Shown here piece after piece: positions 34,001 through 43,636 of a DNA stretch of 64,000 bases (positions are counted from its first letter, which is position 1; every line of letters begins with the position of its first letter). Made by a program: the position numbers and the translations under genes. The notes below the pieces were generated by a model. The model saw only the letters and a list, made by a program, of their open reading frames with translations. It was not told where the DNA came from and searched no databases. The DNA lies in the NCBI RefSeq assembly GCF_022869005.1, contig NZ_JALIEA010000017.1, positions 248,001 through 312,000 of the forward strand. The letters run 5' to 3'. The DNA comes from Corynebacterium kalidii (GTDB taxonomy: Bacteria; Actinomycetota; Actinomycetes; Mycobacteriales; Mycobacteriaceae).

Positions 34001-36423
34001 GCGTCCGACACACCGCAGGAAACAGCGATTCAACGATCATCACGGCACTCACCCGGGAACTCGGTATCACCGGGTCGCAGGTACGGGCGACCGTCGGGCT
34101 GCTGGACGAGGGCAACACCGTCCCGTTCATCGCCCGGTACCGCAAGGAGATCACCGGTGGGCTCGACGATTCGCAGCTGCGCACCCTGGAGACCCGCCTG
34201 CGTTACCTCCGCGAACTGGAGGAGCGCAAGGAGACCGTCCTGGCGGCCATCGACGAGCAGGGGAAACTCACCGACGACCTCCGTGACCTGATCCTGGGGT
34301 GCGAGACCAAGGCGCGGCTGGAGGACCTGTACCTGCCGTTCAAGTCCACCCGCCGGACCAAGGCCACCATCGCCCGGGAGGCCGGTCTGGAGCCCCTGGT
34401 GGAGCACCTGCTCGGCGAGTGCGACACCGACCCGGCCGAGCTGGCTGCCGGCTACGTCACCGAGGGCTTCGACGACGCCAAGGCCGTGCTGGCCGGAGCA
34501 CGGGCGATCGTGCTCGAGGAGATCGCCACCGACGCCGACCTGGTCGGTGAGGTCCGCGAGCGGTACTACACCACCGGGTCGATGACCGCCGGTGTCGTGG
34601 CAGGCAAGGAGAACACGCCGGAGGCGCAGAAGTACCGTGACTACTTCGAGTTCTCCGAGCCGTTCACCTCGCTCCCCAGCCACCGCACCCTGGCCCTGCT
34701 GCGCGGCGAGTCCGAGGGGGTGCTGCAGCTGACGCTGGATGCCGGGGACGACGAGATCTACCAGGGCATGATCGCCCTGGCCCGCGGGCTGGAGCCCAAG
34801 GGTGACGCCGCGGACAGGTTCCGTGCGGAGTGCACCCGCTTCGGATGGCGCACCAAGCTCCAGGTCTCCTCGGGCGTGGACGTGCGCATGCGGCTGAAGG
34901 AACGTGCGGACGAGGCCGCGGTCGAGGTGTTCTCCCGGAACCTCCGGGACCTGCTGCTCGCGGCACCGGCAGGGCAGCGGGCGACCCTGGGTCTGGACCC
35001 CGGTTACGCCCACGGGGTGAAGTGCGCGGTGATCGACCAGACCGGCAAGGTGCTCGACACCGCGGTGGTGTACCCCCACAAGCCCCAGAACCGGTGGGAC
35101 GCGGCGGCCTCGACGCTGGCCACCCTGTGTGCCCGGCACAACGTGGAACTGCTCGCCGTCGGCAACGGCACGGCGTCCCGGGAGACCGAGAAGCTGGCCC
35201 GGGAGATCGCCGGAACCGTCTCCACGGCGACGGGGAACCGTCCGACCCCGGTGATGGTCAGTGAGTCCGGTGCGTCGGTGTACTCCGCCTCGGAACTGGC
35301 CGCCGAGGAGTTCCCGGAGATGGACGTGGCACTGCGTGGGGCGGTGTCGATCGCCCGGCGCCTGCAGGACCCCCTGGCGGAGCTGGTGAAGATCGACCCG
35401 AAGTCCATCGGTGTGGGCCAGTACCAGCACGACGTGAACCAGGCGCAGCTGGCGTCCGGCCTGGACTCCGTGGTGGAGGACGCGGTGAACTCCGTCGGGG
35501 TGGACGTCAACACCGCCTCGGCGCCGCTGCTACGGCGGGTGGCGGGGGTGAGCTCCACGCTGGCGGAGAACATCGTCCGGCACCGTGAGGACAACGGCGC
35601 CTTCCTCACCCGCCGCCAGCTCAAGGACGTCGCCAGGTTGGGTCCGAAGGCGTTCGAGCAGTGCGCGGGCTTCCTCCGGATCCACGGCGCGGCGGACCCG
35701 TTGGACGCCTCGGCGGTCCACCCGGAGGCCTACCCGCTGGTTCGGCGCATCACCGAGGCCACCGGGGTCCCCGTCGCCGAGCTGGTCGGCAACACCGCCG
35801 TGCTCAGCCGGCTCAACCCGCGTGACTTCGCCGACGACACCTTCGGTGTGCCGACGGTGACCGACGTCATCGCCGAGCTCGACAAGCCCGGACGGGACCC
35901 CCGTCCCGAGTTCCGCACCGCCTCGTTGACGGACGGGGTCGAGAAGATCTCGGACCTGACCCCCGGCATGGTGCTGGAGGGAACGGTGACCAACGTCGCC
36001 GCCTTCGGGGCGTTCGTCGACCTGGGGGTCCACCAGGACGGCCTCGTGCACGTCTCGGCGATGGCGGACTCCTTCGTCTCCGACCCGCACGACGTCGTCA
36101 GTTCCGGTCAGGTGGTCAAGGTCAAGGTCATGGAGGTCGACGTCGACCGTCAGCGGATCGGCCTGAGCCTGCGTCTCCAGGACGAGCCCGGGGAGCCCGC
36201 CAGGAAGAGGAACGCAGGGGACGGGCAGCGTGGTGGCCGGAAGGGGTCCGGGCCGGGCGCCGGTCGTGGCCAGGGCAGTCAGGGGGGTCAGGGCGGCCGG
36301 GGAGGCCAGGGCGGCCGGGGCAACCGGGGCCGCAACGGCGGTGGGCAGAAGCCCGGCCAGGCGGCAGGTGGTGCCACCGGGTCGATGGCCGACGCGCTCA
36401 AACGGGCCGGGTTTGGCCGGTAG
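33997..36423 (+). CDS. tex: Tex-family RNA-binding transcription accessory protein
   Basis: 808 residues. The N-terminal Tex domain has GNTVPFIARYRKEITGGLDD; the YqgF-like nuclease fold has LGLDPGYAHGVKCAVID; helix-hairpin-helix motifs include VGVDVNTASAPLLRRVAGVS; an S1 domain starts at about residue 655 (GMVLEGTVTNVAAFGAFVDL). The Gly/Arg/Gln-rich tail (about 735-785) is longer than in E. coli Yhgf. ATG 33997 overlaps the preceding stop and has a -10 box at leaderless spacing. Confidence 0.95.
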   Translation: MSVRHTAGNSDSTIITALTRELGITGSQVRATVGLLDEGNTVPFIARYRKEITGGLDDSQLRTLETRLRYLRELEERKETVLAAIDEQGKLTDDLRDLILGCETKARLEDLYLPFKSTRRTKATIAREAGLEPLVEHLLGECDTDPAELAAGYVTEGFDDAKAVLAGARAIVLEEIATDADLVGEVRERYYTTGSMTAGVVAGKENTPEAQKYRDYFEFSEPFTSLPSHRTLALLRGESEGVLQLTLDAGDDEIYQGMIALARGLEPKGDAADRFRAECTRFGWRTKLQVSSGVDVRMRLKERADEAAVEVFSRNLRDLLLAAPAGQRATLGLDPGYAHGVKCAVIDQTGKVLDTAVVYPHKPQNRWDAAASTLATLCARHNVELLAVGNGTASRETEKLAREIAGTVSTATGNRPTPVMVSESGASVYSASELAAEEFPEMDVALRGAVSIARRLQDPLAELVKIDPKSIGVGQYQHDVNQAQLASGLDSVVEDAVNSVGVDVNTASAPLLRRVAGVSSTLAENIVRHREDNGAFLTRRQLKDVARLGPKAFEQCAGFLRIHGAADPLDASAVHPEAYPLVRRITEATGVPVAELVGNTAVLSRLNPRDFADDTFGVPTVTDVIAELDKPGRDPRPEFRTASLTDGVEKISDLTPGMVLEGTVTNVAAFGAFVDLGVHQDGLVHVSAMADSFVSDPHDVVSSGQVVKVKVMEVDVDRQRIGLSLRLQDEPGEPARKRNAGDGQRGGRKGSGPGAGRGQGSQGGQGGRGGQGGRGNRGRNGGGQKPGQAAGGATGSMADALKRAGFGR

Positions 36424-36436
36424 GCTCCGGCGCTGG

Positions 36437-36442
36437 CATAAT
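36437..36442 (+). promoter_or_regulatory. -10 box CATAAT of rplS
   Basis: CATAAT gives a predicted start near 36450 and a leader of about 130 nt before rplS. Confidence 0.5.
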
Positions 36443-36582
36443 GGCCGGGTTGCGTAAACCCCTCCCCGGATCCGGGGTGCGGGTCGACGCCAAAATTCAA
36501 TGGTGTGGGCATGAACGCGTGCCGCTCTTATGAGCAGGCCGTGGGTCCTCTGTCCGATCGAAGACACAGCAAGGAAACTATC

Positions 36583-36924
36583 ATGCACTATCTCGACAAG
36601 GTCGACGCCGCTCAGCTGCGCAGCGACATCCCCGACTTCCGTCCCGGTGACACCCTGGACGTCCACGTCAAGGTCATCGAGGGCACCAAGAGCCGTGTCC
36701 AGGTGTTCCGTGGCGTCGTCATCCGTCGTCAGAACTCCGGTATCCGCGAGACCTTCACGATCCGCAAGGTTTCCTTCGGTGTCGGCGTGGAGCGTACCTT
36801 CCCGGTGCACTCCCCGAACATCGACCACATCGACGTCCTGACCCGCGGTAAGGTCCGTCGTGCGAAGCTGTACTACCTGCGCGACCTGCGTGGTAAGGCA
36901 GCGAAGATCAAGGAGAAGCGCTGA
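36583..36924 (+). CDS. rplS: 50S ribosomal protein L19
   Basis: 113 residues, normal length. L19 motifs include [60 protein letters not shown] and [22 protein letters not shown] 36583 follows AAGGAAA by 5 nt; an upstream in-frame extension is not part of L19. It is separated from trmD by three genes and ends at a strong terminator. Confidence 0.97.
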   Translation: MHYLDKVDAAQLRSDIPDFRPGDTLDVHVKVIEGTKSRVQVFRGVVIRRQNSGIRETFTIRKVSFGVGVERTFPVHSPNIDHIDVLTRGKVRRAKLYYLRDLRGKAAKIKEKR

Positions 36925-36951
36925 TCTTCAGCCTTCCCGGTCTCTGGGAAC

Positions 36952-37006
36952 AGGCCCCGGCCTGCGTGCCGTCCGCCACGGACGGTCCGTAGGCCGGGGT
37001 CTTTTC
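36952..37006 (+). terminator. Intrinsic terminator after rplS
   Basis: CCCCGGCCT pairs with AGGCCGGGG (about 36955-36963 with 36991-36999); CCGTCCG/CGGACGG forms an inner hairpin; TCTTTTCT follows. Confidence 0.85.
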
Positions 37007-37088
37007 TGCGTCGGGCGGGAATCCGCCGTCCGACGGGGCCCGGGGGAGGCCGGTGTCGCGGTGACGCGGAGATGGTCCCGGGGGCTGG

Positions 37089-37094
37089 TAACCT
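37089..37094 (+). promoter_or_regulatory. -10 box TAACCT of leaderless lepB
   Basis: TAACCT is followed by 8 nt and GTG 37103; no other start with a ribosome-binding site is nearby. Confidence 0.6.
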
Positions 37095-37102
37095 CTGTTG
37101 CC

Positions 37103-38056
37103 GTGACTGATCCGAACGATCCCGAAGACACAGACGCCACCCAGGACGGGCGCGCCACCGCCGACGCGGCCGACGCGGCTGATGCGGCCGGCACCGTCGG
37201 AGCCGTCGGTGCAGACGACACCTGGGGAAGCCGGGCGGCCACGCCGACCGCGGTGGACCGGGACACCGTCGACGGGCAGCCCGATACGGGGCAGCGGCTG
37301 ACCGAACGGGAGAAGGTCGCGGCCCGCCGGGCGGAGTCGGAACGTCGGAGGAAGCGGACCTACCCCTGGTGGGTGGAGTTCCCGATCATCCTGGTTGTGG
37401 CACTGGTGCTGCTGGCCCTGTTCAACTCCTTCGTGGGGCGTCCGTACCTGATTCCCTCGGAGTCGATGGAACCGACCCTGCACGGGTGCGAGGACTGCGT
37501 CGGCGACCGGATCTTCGTCAACAAGCTGTCCTACCGCTTCGGCGGGGAGCCCTCCCCGGGGGACGTCGTCGTGTTCAACGGCCCGGAGTCCTGGAACGAC
37601 CAGTACGTCTCCCAGCGCTCGGACAACAGTGTGATCGGTGGACTGCAGACGGCACTGTCGTATATCGGCATCCTCGCCCCGGACGAGAATGCTCTGGTCA
37701 AGCGCGTTATCGCCACGGGTGGGCAGACGGTGCAGTGCCAGGCCGGTGACCCGGGCGTGATGGTGGACGGCAGGAAGGTCGACGACTCCTACACCCGGTC
37801 GCCGCTGACGTACCAGGTCGACCCGATGACAGGTTCCGACGCCTGCCAGGGTGCGTACTTCGGCCCGGTCACCGTGCCCGAGGGGCATCTGTGGGTGATG
37901 GGTGACAACCGCACGAACTCCGGGGACTCGCGGTTCCACATCGGCGACGAGTTCCAGGGCACTGTCCCGGTGGAGAACGTCGTCGGGAAGGTCACGGCGA
38001 AGATCTGGCCGCTGGACCGCGTCGGCGGCGTCAGCTCCCCGGACATCCAGCAGTAG
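37103..38056 (+). CDS. lepB: Signal peptidase I
   Basis: 317-residue membrane serine protease that removes Sec/Tat signal peptides. The first 85 residues are a low-complexity Asp/Ala/Thr-rich cytoplasmic extension. One membrane helix follows (about 91-110). Catalytic Ser121 is in PSESMEPTLHG and the general-base Lys200 in ALVKRVIATGG; the C-terminal GDNRTNSGDSRFHIG box is present. Start GTG 37103 is supported by its -10 box. The TAG stop overlaps the first rnhB start candidate. Confidence 0.94.
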   Translation: MTDPNDPEDTDATQDGRATADAADAADAAGTVGAVGADDTWGSRAATPTAVDRDTVDGQPDTGQRLTEREKVAARRAESERRRKRTYPWWVEFPIILVVALVLLALFNSFVGRPYLIPSESMEPTLHGCEDCVGDRIFVNKLSYRFGGEPSPGDVVVFNGPESWNDQYVSQRSDNSVIGGLQTALSYIGILAPDENALVKRVIATGGQTVQCQAGDPGVMVDGRKVDDSYTRSPLTYQVDPMTGSDACQGAYFGPVTVPEGHLWVMGDNRTNSGDSRFHIGDEFQGTVPVENVVGKVTAKIWPLDRVGGVSSPDIQQ

Positions 38057-38739
38057 TGGTGGTACCGGTGCGCACCATGCCGGACGGCCGGACGTTGGAG
38101 TGGGCCGTGCACAAGGCGGGTCTCGGGCCTGTCGCCGGGGTCGACGAGGCCGGCCGTGGTGCCTGCTGTGGCCCGGTGACCGTCGCGGCCTGCGTCCTGC
38201 CGCCCGGCCCGATCCCGGAGCTCTCGGGCCTCACCGACTCCAAGAAGCTCACCCCGAAGCGGCGGGACCATTTCTTCGATGTCGTCAAGGACGTCGCCGA
38301 GGACTGGGCGGTGGTGCACGTCCCGGCGTCCTACGTGGACACCTGGGGCATCCAGCACGCGAACCTCGGTGGGATGCGGCGGGCCGTGGCACGCCTGGAC
38401 CTGCGCCCCGGATACATCCTCACCGACGCGATGAAGGTCGACGGCTTTCCCCGGCCGCACCTTCCGGTGGTGAAGGGCGACCTGGTCGCCCGGTGCATCT
38501 CCGCGGCGAGTGTGTTGGCGAAGGTGTCTCGTGACCGGGTGATGGCGGAGCTGGACGGGGAGTACCCCGGGTACGGGCTGGCCGGTCACAAGGGATACGG
38601 GACCGCGTCTCACATGGCCTCGGTGAGTCTGCTCGGCGGGACCCCCGAGCACCGTTACACTTACTCCAATGTGGCCGCCGCACATCAGCGGTGGAAGGCC
38701 GGACCGCCGATCGAAAAGGGAGATGACCAGCAACCGTGA
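38056..38739 (+). CDS. rnhB: Ribonuclease HII
   Basis: 227-residue nuclease that removes ribonucleotides from RNA-DNA hybrids. The acidic active-site motif is VAGVDEAGRGACCGPV, with DSKKLTPKRR and the later catalytic Asp in ILTDAMKVDG; SAASVLAKVSRDR follows. The start is uncertain among GTG 38056, 38059, 38068 and ATG 38077; I give the longest. The last bases overlap the next start (GTGA). Confidence 0.94.
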   Translation: MVVPVRTMPDGRTLEWAVHKAGLGPVAGVDEAGRGACCGPVTVAACVLPPGPIPELSGLTDSKKLTPKRRDHFFDVVKDVAEDWAVVHVPASYVDTWGIQHANLGGMRRAVARLDLRPGYILTDAMKVDGFPRPHLPVVKGDLVARCISAASVLAKVSRDRVMAELDGEYPGYGLAGHKGYGTASHMASVSLLGGTPEHRYTYSNVAAAHQRWKAGPPIEKGDDQQP

Positions 38740-39041
38740 GCGCCGAGGAGCTTGAGGACTACGAGGCCAACGTGGAGCTGTCCATGTACCGCGAGTACCG
38801 GGACGTGGTCAGCCAGTTCAGTTACGTCGTGGAGACTGAACGTCGGTTCTACCTCGCCAATGCCGTGGAGCTGCTGCCCCGGAACGCCAATGGCGAGGTG
38901 TACTACGAGGTCCGGATGTCCGACGCCTGGGTGTGGGACATGTACCGACCCGCCCGTTTCGTGCGTTACGTGCGGGTGATCACCTACAAGGACGTCAACA
39001 TCGAGGAACTCGACAAGCCGGATCTGCGTATGCCTGACTAG
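38736..39041 (+). CDS. DUF2469 family protein
   Basis: 101-residue acidic protein (MSAEELEDYEANVELSMYRE, YYEVRMSDAWVWDMYRPARF, VRVITYKDVNIEEL). The family is nearly confined to actinobacteria, always follows rnhB and has no known role. GTG 38736 follows AAAGGGAG and overlaps the rnhB stop by 4 nt, so the two are coupled. Confidence 0.9.
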   Translation: MSAEELEDYEANVELSMYREYRDVVSQFSYVVETERRFYLANAVELLPRNANGEVYYEVRMSDAWVWDMYRPARFVRYVRVITYKDVNIEELDKPDLRMPD

Positions 39042-39155
39042 CCGGACCGCCTCCGGAATCTGGTTGTTCACAGGAGGGGAGTTCTCCACAGGTTCCAGGC
39101 GGAACAGGTCCTGTACCGGCGGGGACGCGTGGGCGCCGTGCCAGGGTGGTGAGCT

Positions 39156-39617
39156 ATGTCAGCAGACACGAACACCCCCAGCTCCGGTAAGCACCCCCGG
39201 TCCGGTCGTACGCAACCGCGCAGGCACGGTCCAGCACCTGGGTCGTCGTCCGGCAGGAACCTGCGGGACGTCGGGGCCGCCGGCGAGGACGAGGCGGCCC
39301 GCTACTTCGTCGAGCGTGGTTACCGTCTCCTGGACCGCAACTTCTTCACCGCCCGTGGCGAGGTCGACATCGTCCTCGCAGGTGATGCCGGTGGTGGCGG
39401 TGCTGGTGTCATCGTCTTCGTCGAGGTCAAGTGGCGTCTCGACGGTCGCTACGGCACCGGGGCGGAGGCGGTGACACCCGCCAAACTGGCCGCGATGCGG
39501 CACGCCGGGGCCGAATGGCTGCGCCGGAACCCGCAGTTCCGGGCGCCGACGGTGCGTTTCGACGTCCTGGACATCACCGCCGGGGAGATCACCCACTACG
39601 AGGGCGTGGGCTGGTGA
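39156..39617 (+). CDS. yraN: YraN family (UPF0102) putative nuclease
   Basis: 153 residues. After a basic, disordered start of about 40 residues come the endonuclease-fold motifs GEDEAARYFVERGYRLLDRN, ARGEVDIVLAG and IVFVEVKWR. The E..D..EVK spacing suggests a Holliday-junction-resolvase-like fold, but activity is unproven. ATG 39156 follows GGTGAG. The stop overlaps the comM start as GTGA. First gene of yraN-comM-dprA. Confidence 0.9.
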   Translation: MSADTNTPSSGKHPRSGRTQPRRHGPAPGSSSGRNLRDVGAAGEDEAARYFVERGYRLLDRNFFTARGEVDIVLAGDAGGGGAGVIVFVEVKWRLDGRYGTGAEAVTPAKLAAMRHAGAEWLRRNPQFRAPTVRFDVLDITAGEITHYEGVGW

Positions 39618-41245
39618 CCACATTCAGCGACCGGTCCCCGGTGCGGGTGGGGCAGGCCAGGGGTATCGCCCTGACCGGGGTCAGCGGTACCCCGGTCATG
39701 GTCGAATGCGACATCAGCCGCGGTCTCCCGGGGATGAGCATCGTGGGCCTCGGGGACACCGCCGTGGTCCAGGCCCGGGACCGGGTACGCTCGGCCATGA
39801 TCAACAGCGGCCTGGACTGGCCGAAGAGCCGCGTGGTGATGAGCCTGTCCCCGGCCTCGGTGCCGAAGCGGGGATCAGGCTTCGACCTTCCGATGGTGCT
39901 GGCGATCCTCACCGCGCAGGGCCTGGTTCCGCTCGAGGACCCACGTTCGACGATCGTGGTCGGCGAGCTCGGGCTCGACGGCACGGTCCGGCCGGTGGAC
40001 GGTGTGTTGCCGATGCTGTTGGCCGCGGACCGGGCGGGCTTCCGGCGGGCGGCCGTTCCCCGGGCGAACGGTGTCGAAGCGTCGCGTGCGGCCCGGGTGA
40101 CCGGGCTCGAGGTGGTGGGTCTGTCCCATCTGCGCGAGTTGGTCCCGTGGCTGCGGGGCGAGGTGCCGGACGGGCAGGGGTGTGCCCCCGAGCAGGGGGA
40201 GACCACGGACCCCACCGAACCGGCGGCCCCGTGTCCGGATCTTTCCGAGGTCTGCGGCCAGTCGGAGGCCCGCCGTGGTCTGGAGATCGCCGCGGCCGGC
40301 GGGCACCATCTCTGGCTGTCAGGCCCGCCCGGGTCGGGGAAGTCGATGCTGGCGGAACGGCTGCCGGGGATCCTTCCACCGTTGCAGGAAGGCGAACAAC
40401 TGGAGTCGGCGGCGGTTCATTCCGTGGCCGGTGCACGGGGCCGGCTGGCGGCGGTGTGGCGTGGTGAGCGGCCGTTCGTGGCCCCACACCATTCGGTCAC
40501 CCGTGCCGCCCTGACTGGTGGAGGTGCCGGTCGTATCCGGCCGGGCGCGGTTAGTCTCGCCCACAACGGTGTCCTCTTCATCGACGAAGCCCCCGAAGTG
40601 GCCGCAGGCACGCTGGAACTGCTGCGTACCCCGATGGAGTCCGGGCGGATCGAGGTGGCACGGCACCACGGCACCGTCGGCTTCCCGGCGCGTTTCCAGC
40701 TGGTGCTGGCATCGAACCCGTGCCCCTGTGGTGCGGCTGAACCGGTGGACTGCCGTTGCCGCGGCGGCGTGAGGGACCGCTACCTGCAGAGACTGTCAGG
40801 TCCGTTGTTGGACCGGGTGGACCTGACGGTCCGCACCTGGGTTGAGCCGACGGGCGGTCTGGTCCCCGGCACCGGAACGGCGGTGTCTGCGCCGGAGAGC
40901 AGTGCCCAGGTACGGGGACGGGTCGTCGAGGCACGACACCGTGCCCTGCACCGGTGGCGACACTGGACGTCCAATGCCGCGGTGCCGGGACCGTTCCTGC
41001 GCCGGGACTATCCCGCCGACGACGCGGGCATGGCGGTGCTCCAGGAGAAGTTGCGGACGGGGACCGTGTCACACCGGGGAGTGGACCGCACGCTGCGCGT
41101 CGCCTGGACGATGGCCGACCTGGCCGGGGCACCACGACCCGGGACATCGGAGGTGCTTGATGCGCTGGAGATGTACACCGGTGCAGTCGACCGCGATCCT
41201 GCGACGGGGACAGGGCCGGGGACGGGGAGACGGCCGGTGACGTGA
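39614..41245 (+). CDS. comM: ComM-like Mg-chelatase AAA+ ATPase (YifB)
   Basis: 543 residues. N-terminal Lon-like domain (GLPGMSIVGLGDTAVVQARD), then AAA+ with Walker A LSGPPGSGKSMLAERL, Walker B GVLFIDEAPEVA and LASNPCPCGA followed by a cysteine cluster (CGAAEPVDCRC). ComM helicases aid branch migration during natural transformation; whether this organism is competent is unknown. GTG 39614 overlaps the yraN stop and follows GAGGGCG. Confidence 0.93.
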   Translation: MTTFSDRSPVRVGQARGIALTGVSGTPVMVECDISRGLPGMSIVGLGDTAVVQARDRVRSAMINSGLDWPKSRVVMSLSPASVPKRGSGFDLPMVLAILTAQGLVPLEDPRSTIVVGELGLDGTVRPVDGVLPMLLAADRAGFRRAAVPRANGVEASRAARVTGLEVVGLSHLRELVPWLRGEVPDGQGCAPEQGETTDPTEPAAPCPDLSEVCGQSEARRGLEIAAAGGHHLWLSGPPGSGKSMLAERLPGILPPLQEGEQLESAAVHSVAGARGRLAAVWRGERPFVAPHHSVTRAALTGGGAGRIRPGAVSLAHNGVLFIDEAPEVAAGTLELLRTPMESGRIEVARHHGTVGFPARFQLVLASNPCPCGAAEPVDCRCRGGVRDRYLQRLSGPLLDRVDLTVRTWVEPTGGLVPGTGTAVSAPESSAQVRGRVVEARHRALHRWRHWTSNAAVPGPFLRRDYPADDAGMAVLQEKLRTGTVSHRGVDRTLRVAWTMADLAGAPRPGTSEVLDALEMYTGAVDRDPATGTGPGTGRRPVT

Positions 41246-41267
41246 GGCGGGACATGAAGTACCAGGC

Positions 41268-41323
41268 GAGAACAACGACGTGAGAACGACGACGTGGGAA
41301 TAACGACAGGGGAACGGCGACAT
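41268..41323 (+). repeat. Four degenerate 14-nt tandem repeats before dprA
   Basis: Units GAGAACAACGACGT, GAGAACGACGACGT, GGGAATAACGACAG and GGGAACGGCGACAT run without gaps up to the dprA start codon; the last two contain its AGGGGAA ribosome-binding site. Confidence 0.75.
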
Positions 41324-42578
41324 GACGGGGGAGGACCGCGCACACATGGGGACCAGGGAGGACACCGAGGAGTCGAGGTTGACGGCATGGATGTACCTGC
41401 GTCGGGTGATGGAGGCGTCACAGATGGAGCTCCTGGAGCTGCTGTGGCCGGACGGGGTCTCTGCCGGGGCAGTGGCGTCGGTGGACACCACCGTTCCCGC
41501 CGATGTCGAACGGGTGGCGGGGATGATCCGGCGCCGGGACCCGGCGTTGCCTGCCGCTCTCCTGGAGAAGACCCGGGGCCGGGCCGACTCCACGACCGAG
41601 GCGGACCTGGCCTTCGCCAGGGAACACGGGTGGCGGTTGATCACACCCGACAGTGCCGAATGGCCGGCGGAACTCATGGCCGCGTCCTTCATGAACATCG
41701 GCCCGGACACCATCGTCGACGGGATCCGCGGGCAGGCGACCCAACCGTTCGCGCTCTGGGCCACCGGTACCGCGCGACTCGACGAGGTCGTCGCACGCAG
41801 CGTCGCGATGGTCGGTACCCGGTCCGCGACCGACTACGGCAACCGGACCACCCACACCATGGCGGGGGAACTCGCCGGGGCCGGGTACACGGTCGTCTCC
41901 GGGGGAGCGTTGGGCATCGATACCGCGGCACACTCCGGGGCCTTGAACGCCGGGGGACGGACCGTGGTGGTCACAGCCACCGGGCCCGGGCAGGTCTACC
42001 CCCGGTCGAATGAGCGGCTCTTCGACGCTGCCGCACGACGGGGGCTGGTGATCTCCGAGTACCCGCCGCACCAGCGGGCCGCCCGGCACCGGTTCCTCAC
42101 CCGCAACCGCCTGGTCGCCGCACTGTCACAGGGCACGGTCCTGCTCGCCGCCGGCTACCGGTCCGGGGCGGTGAATACGGCGAACTGGGCCGACACGATG
42201 TACCGGCCCGTGATGGTCCTGCCCGGGCCGGTCGATTCCGCCGACTACATCGGCTGCCACAAGAGGATCCGCGACGGGGCCGGGATCCTCGTCACCCGTG
42301 CGGCGGATGTCCGTGAGGTCCTCGAGCCACTGGGAACCGTCGACACCGAACAGCAACTCAGCCTCGAGTTCAGTGCCACGCCGGTCCAGCAGCTCACGGC
42401 CGATCAACTCAGGGTCTACGACGCCTGCGGGGTGGACACCGACACCCTCGGCGCGCTCGACCAGATCAGTACGGAGACCTCGCTGCCCATCAACGCCGTC
42501 GCCCGGATCATCACGGAACTGGAGACCCTCCACCTCGTGTCCCGGTCCGGTGACCGGTGGATCAAGACCAGGGAGTGA
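41322..42578 (+). CDS. dprA: DNA processing protein DprA
   Basis: 418 residues. The Rossmann-like DprA core contains VAMVGTRSATDYGNRTTH, VVSGGALGIDTAAHSGAL, GPGQVYPRSNERLF and LLAAGYRSGAVNTANWA. A C-terminal winged-helix-like region starts near residue 360. DprA loads RecA on incoming single-stranded DNA. ATG 41322 follows AGGGGAA; ATG 41346 is an alternative. Grouped with comM and xerC as in other actinobacteria. Confidence 0.94.
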   Translation: MTGEDRAHMGTREDTEESRLTAWMYLRRVMEASQMELLELLWPDGVSAGAVASVDTTVPADVERVAGMIRRRDPALPAALLEKTRGRADSTTEADLAFAREHGWRLITPDSAEWPAELMAASFMNIGPDTIVDGIRGQATQPFALWATGTARLDEVVARSVAMVGTRSATDYGNRTTHTMAGELAGAGYTVVSGGALGIDTAAHSGALNAGGRTVVVTATGPGQVYPRSNERLFDAAARRGLVISEYPPHQRAARHRFLTRNRLVAALSQGTVLLAAGYRSGAVNTANWADTMYRPVMVLPGPVDSADYIGCHKRIRDGAGILVTRAADVREVLEPLGTVDTEQQLSLEFSATPVQQLTADQLRVYDACGVDTDTLGALDQISTETSLPINAVARIITELETLHLVSRSGDRWIKTRE

Positions 42579-42579
42579 C

Positions 42580-42585
42580 TAGACT
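42580..42585 (+). promoter_or_regulatory. -10 box TAGACT of xerC
   Basis: TAGACT lies just after the dprA stop, 8 nt before ATG 42594. Confidence 0.6.
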
Positions 42586-42593
42586 CCGGAGAC

Positions 42594-43628
42594 ATGAGTG
42601 ACACGCGGCCCACCGGGAGTACCGGACACCCCGGGACCGGAGCAGGGGGCCCGGCCCGGCCTGCCCCGTCCGGCAGACCGGACGACGGCGCCGGCAGCGG
42701 CATCGACAGCGGCAACCTTGCCGGGGCGATCGACGACTATCTCGAATACCTCGCGTTGGTCCAAGGGCGCGCCGCCAACACCGTCACCGCCTACGGCCGT
42801 GACCTCCGTGGTGCCTGCGAAGGACTCGACCGTATCGACCAGTTCACCCTGGACCGGGGCCGCGACGTCCTCGACTGGGCGCTGGAGGCGGGCGCCTCGC
42901 GTGCCTCGGTGGCCCGTCTGGTCTCCAGTATGCGTGGTTTCGGCAGCTGGCTCAGCCACACCGGGAAGCTGCCGCACAACCCCGTCTCCGCACTGCAGGC
43001 GCCTACCCCGCACCAACACCTGCCACGGGTACTCGACAACGACCAGGCAGCCACCTTGCTCGACCACGCCCGGCACCGGGCCGAATCAACCGACGGCACC
43101 GGTCACGCCGTCGCGGTGCGTGACTGGGCGATCCTGGAACTGCTCTACGCCAGCGGCATCCGGGTCTCCGAACTCTGCGGGGCCGACCTCGCAGACCTCG
43201 GCGATCGCGACCTCAGGGTCACCGGAAAGGGAAACAAGACCCGGGTCGTCCCCTTCGGCGCCAGCGCCCGCGACGCACTCGACGCCTGGCTCGCCGTCCG
43301 GCATACCCTCGCCGCCCGCCGTTCCGCCAGCCACCCCGCCACCTCCGCCCTCTTCCTCGGCAGCCGCGGAGGACGGATCGACCAACGACGGGTACGCGAC
43401 GTCGTCCACGCCGCCGCCGAAGCCGCCGGAACCCCGGGGATCTCACCGCACGGACTCCGTCACTCCAGCGCCACAGCGGTCCTCGAAGGCGGCGCCGACC
43501 TCCGGGTCGTCCAGGAACTCCTCGGACACGCCTCGATGCAGACCACCCAGATCTACACCCACGTCGGTTCCGAACGACTACGTCAGGTCTACCGTCAGGC
43601 CCACCCACGGTCCGGGTTCCAGGACTGA
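42594..43628 (+). CDS. xerC: Tyrosine recombinase XerC
   Basis: 344 residues. The catalytic residues are all visible: Arg190 (ASGIRVSEL), Lys in VTGKGNKTRV, His286 and Arg289 (HGLRHSSA), His312 (GHASMQTTQ) and nucleophile Tyr321 (IYTH). The N-terminal SAM-like domain starts near residue 42, after a 40-residue Gly/Pro-rich extension. It resolves chromosome dimers at dif with XerD. The core-genome context argues against a phage integrase. Confidence 0.94.
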   Translation: MSDTRPTGSTGHPGTGAGGPARPAPSGRPDDGAGSGIDSGNLAGAIDDYLEYLALVQGRAANTVTAYGRDLRGACEGLDRIDQFTLDRGRDVLDWALEAGASRASVARLVSSMRGFGSWLSHTGKLPHNPVSALQAPTPHQHLPRVLDNDQAATLLDHARHRAESTDGTGHAVAVRDWAILELLYASGIRVSELCGADLADLGDRDLRVTGKGNKTRVVPFGASARDALDAWLAVRHTLAARRSASHPATSALFLGSRGGRIDQRRVRDVVHAAAEAAGTPGISPHGLRHSSATAVLEGGADLRVVQELLGHASMQTTQIYTHVGSERLRQVYRQAHPRSGFQD

Positions 43629-43636
43629 CACACACC

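Noticed and set aside
42594..43628. xerC as a phage or integron integrase
   Set aside because: It lies in the conserved yraN-comM-dprA-xerC-rpsB block, with no attachment site, excisionase or phage genes nearby.
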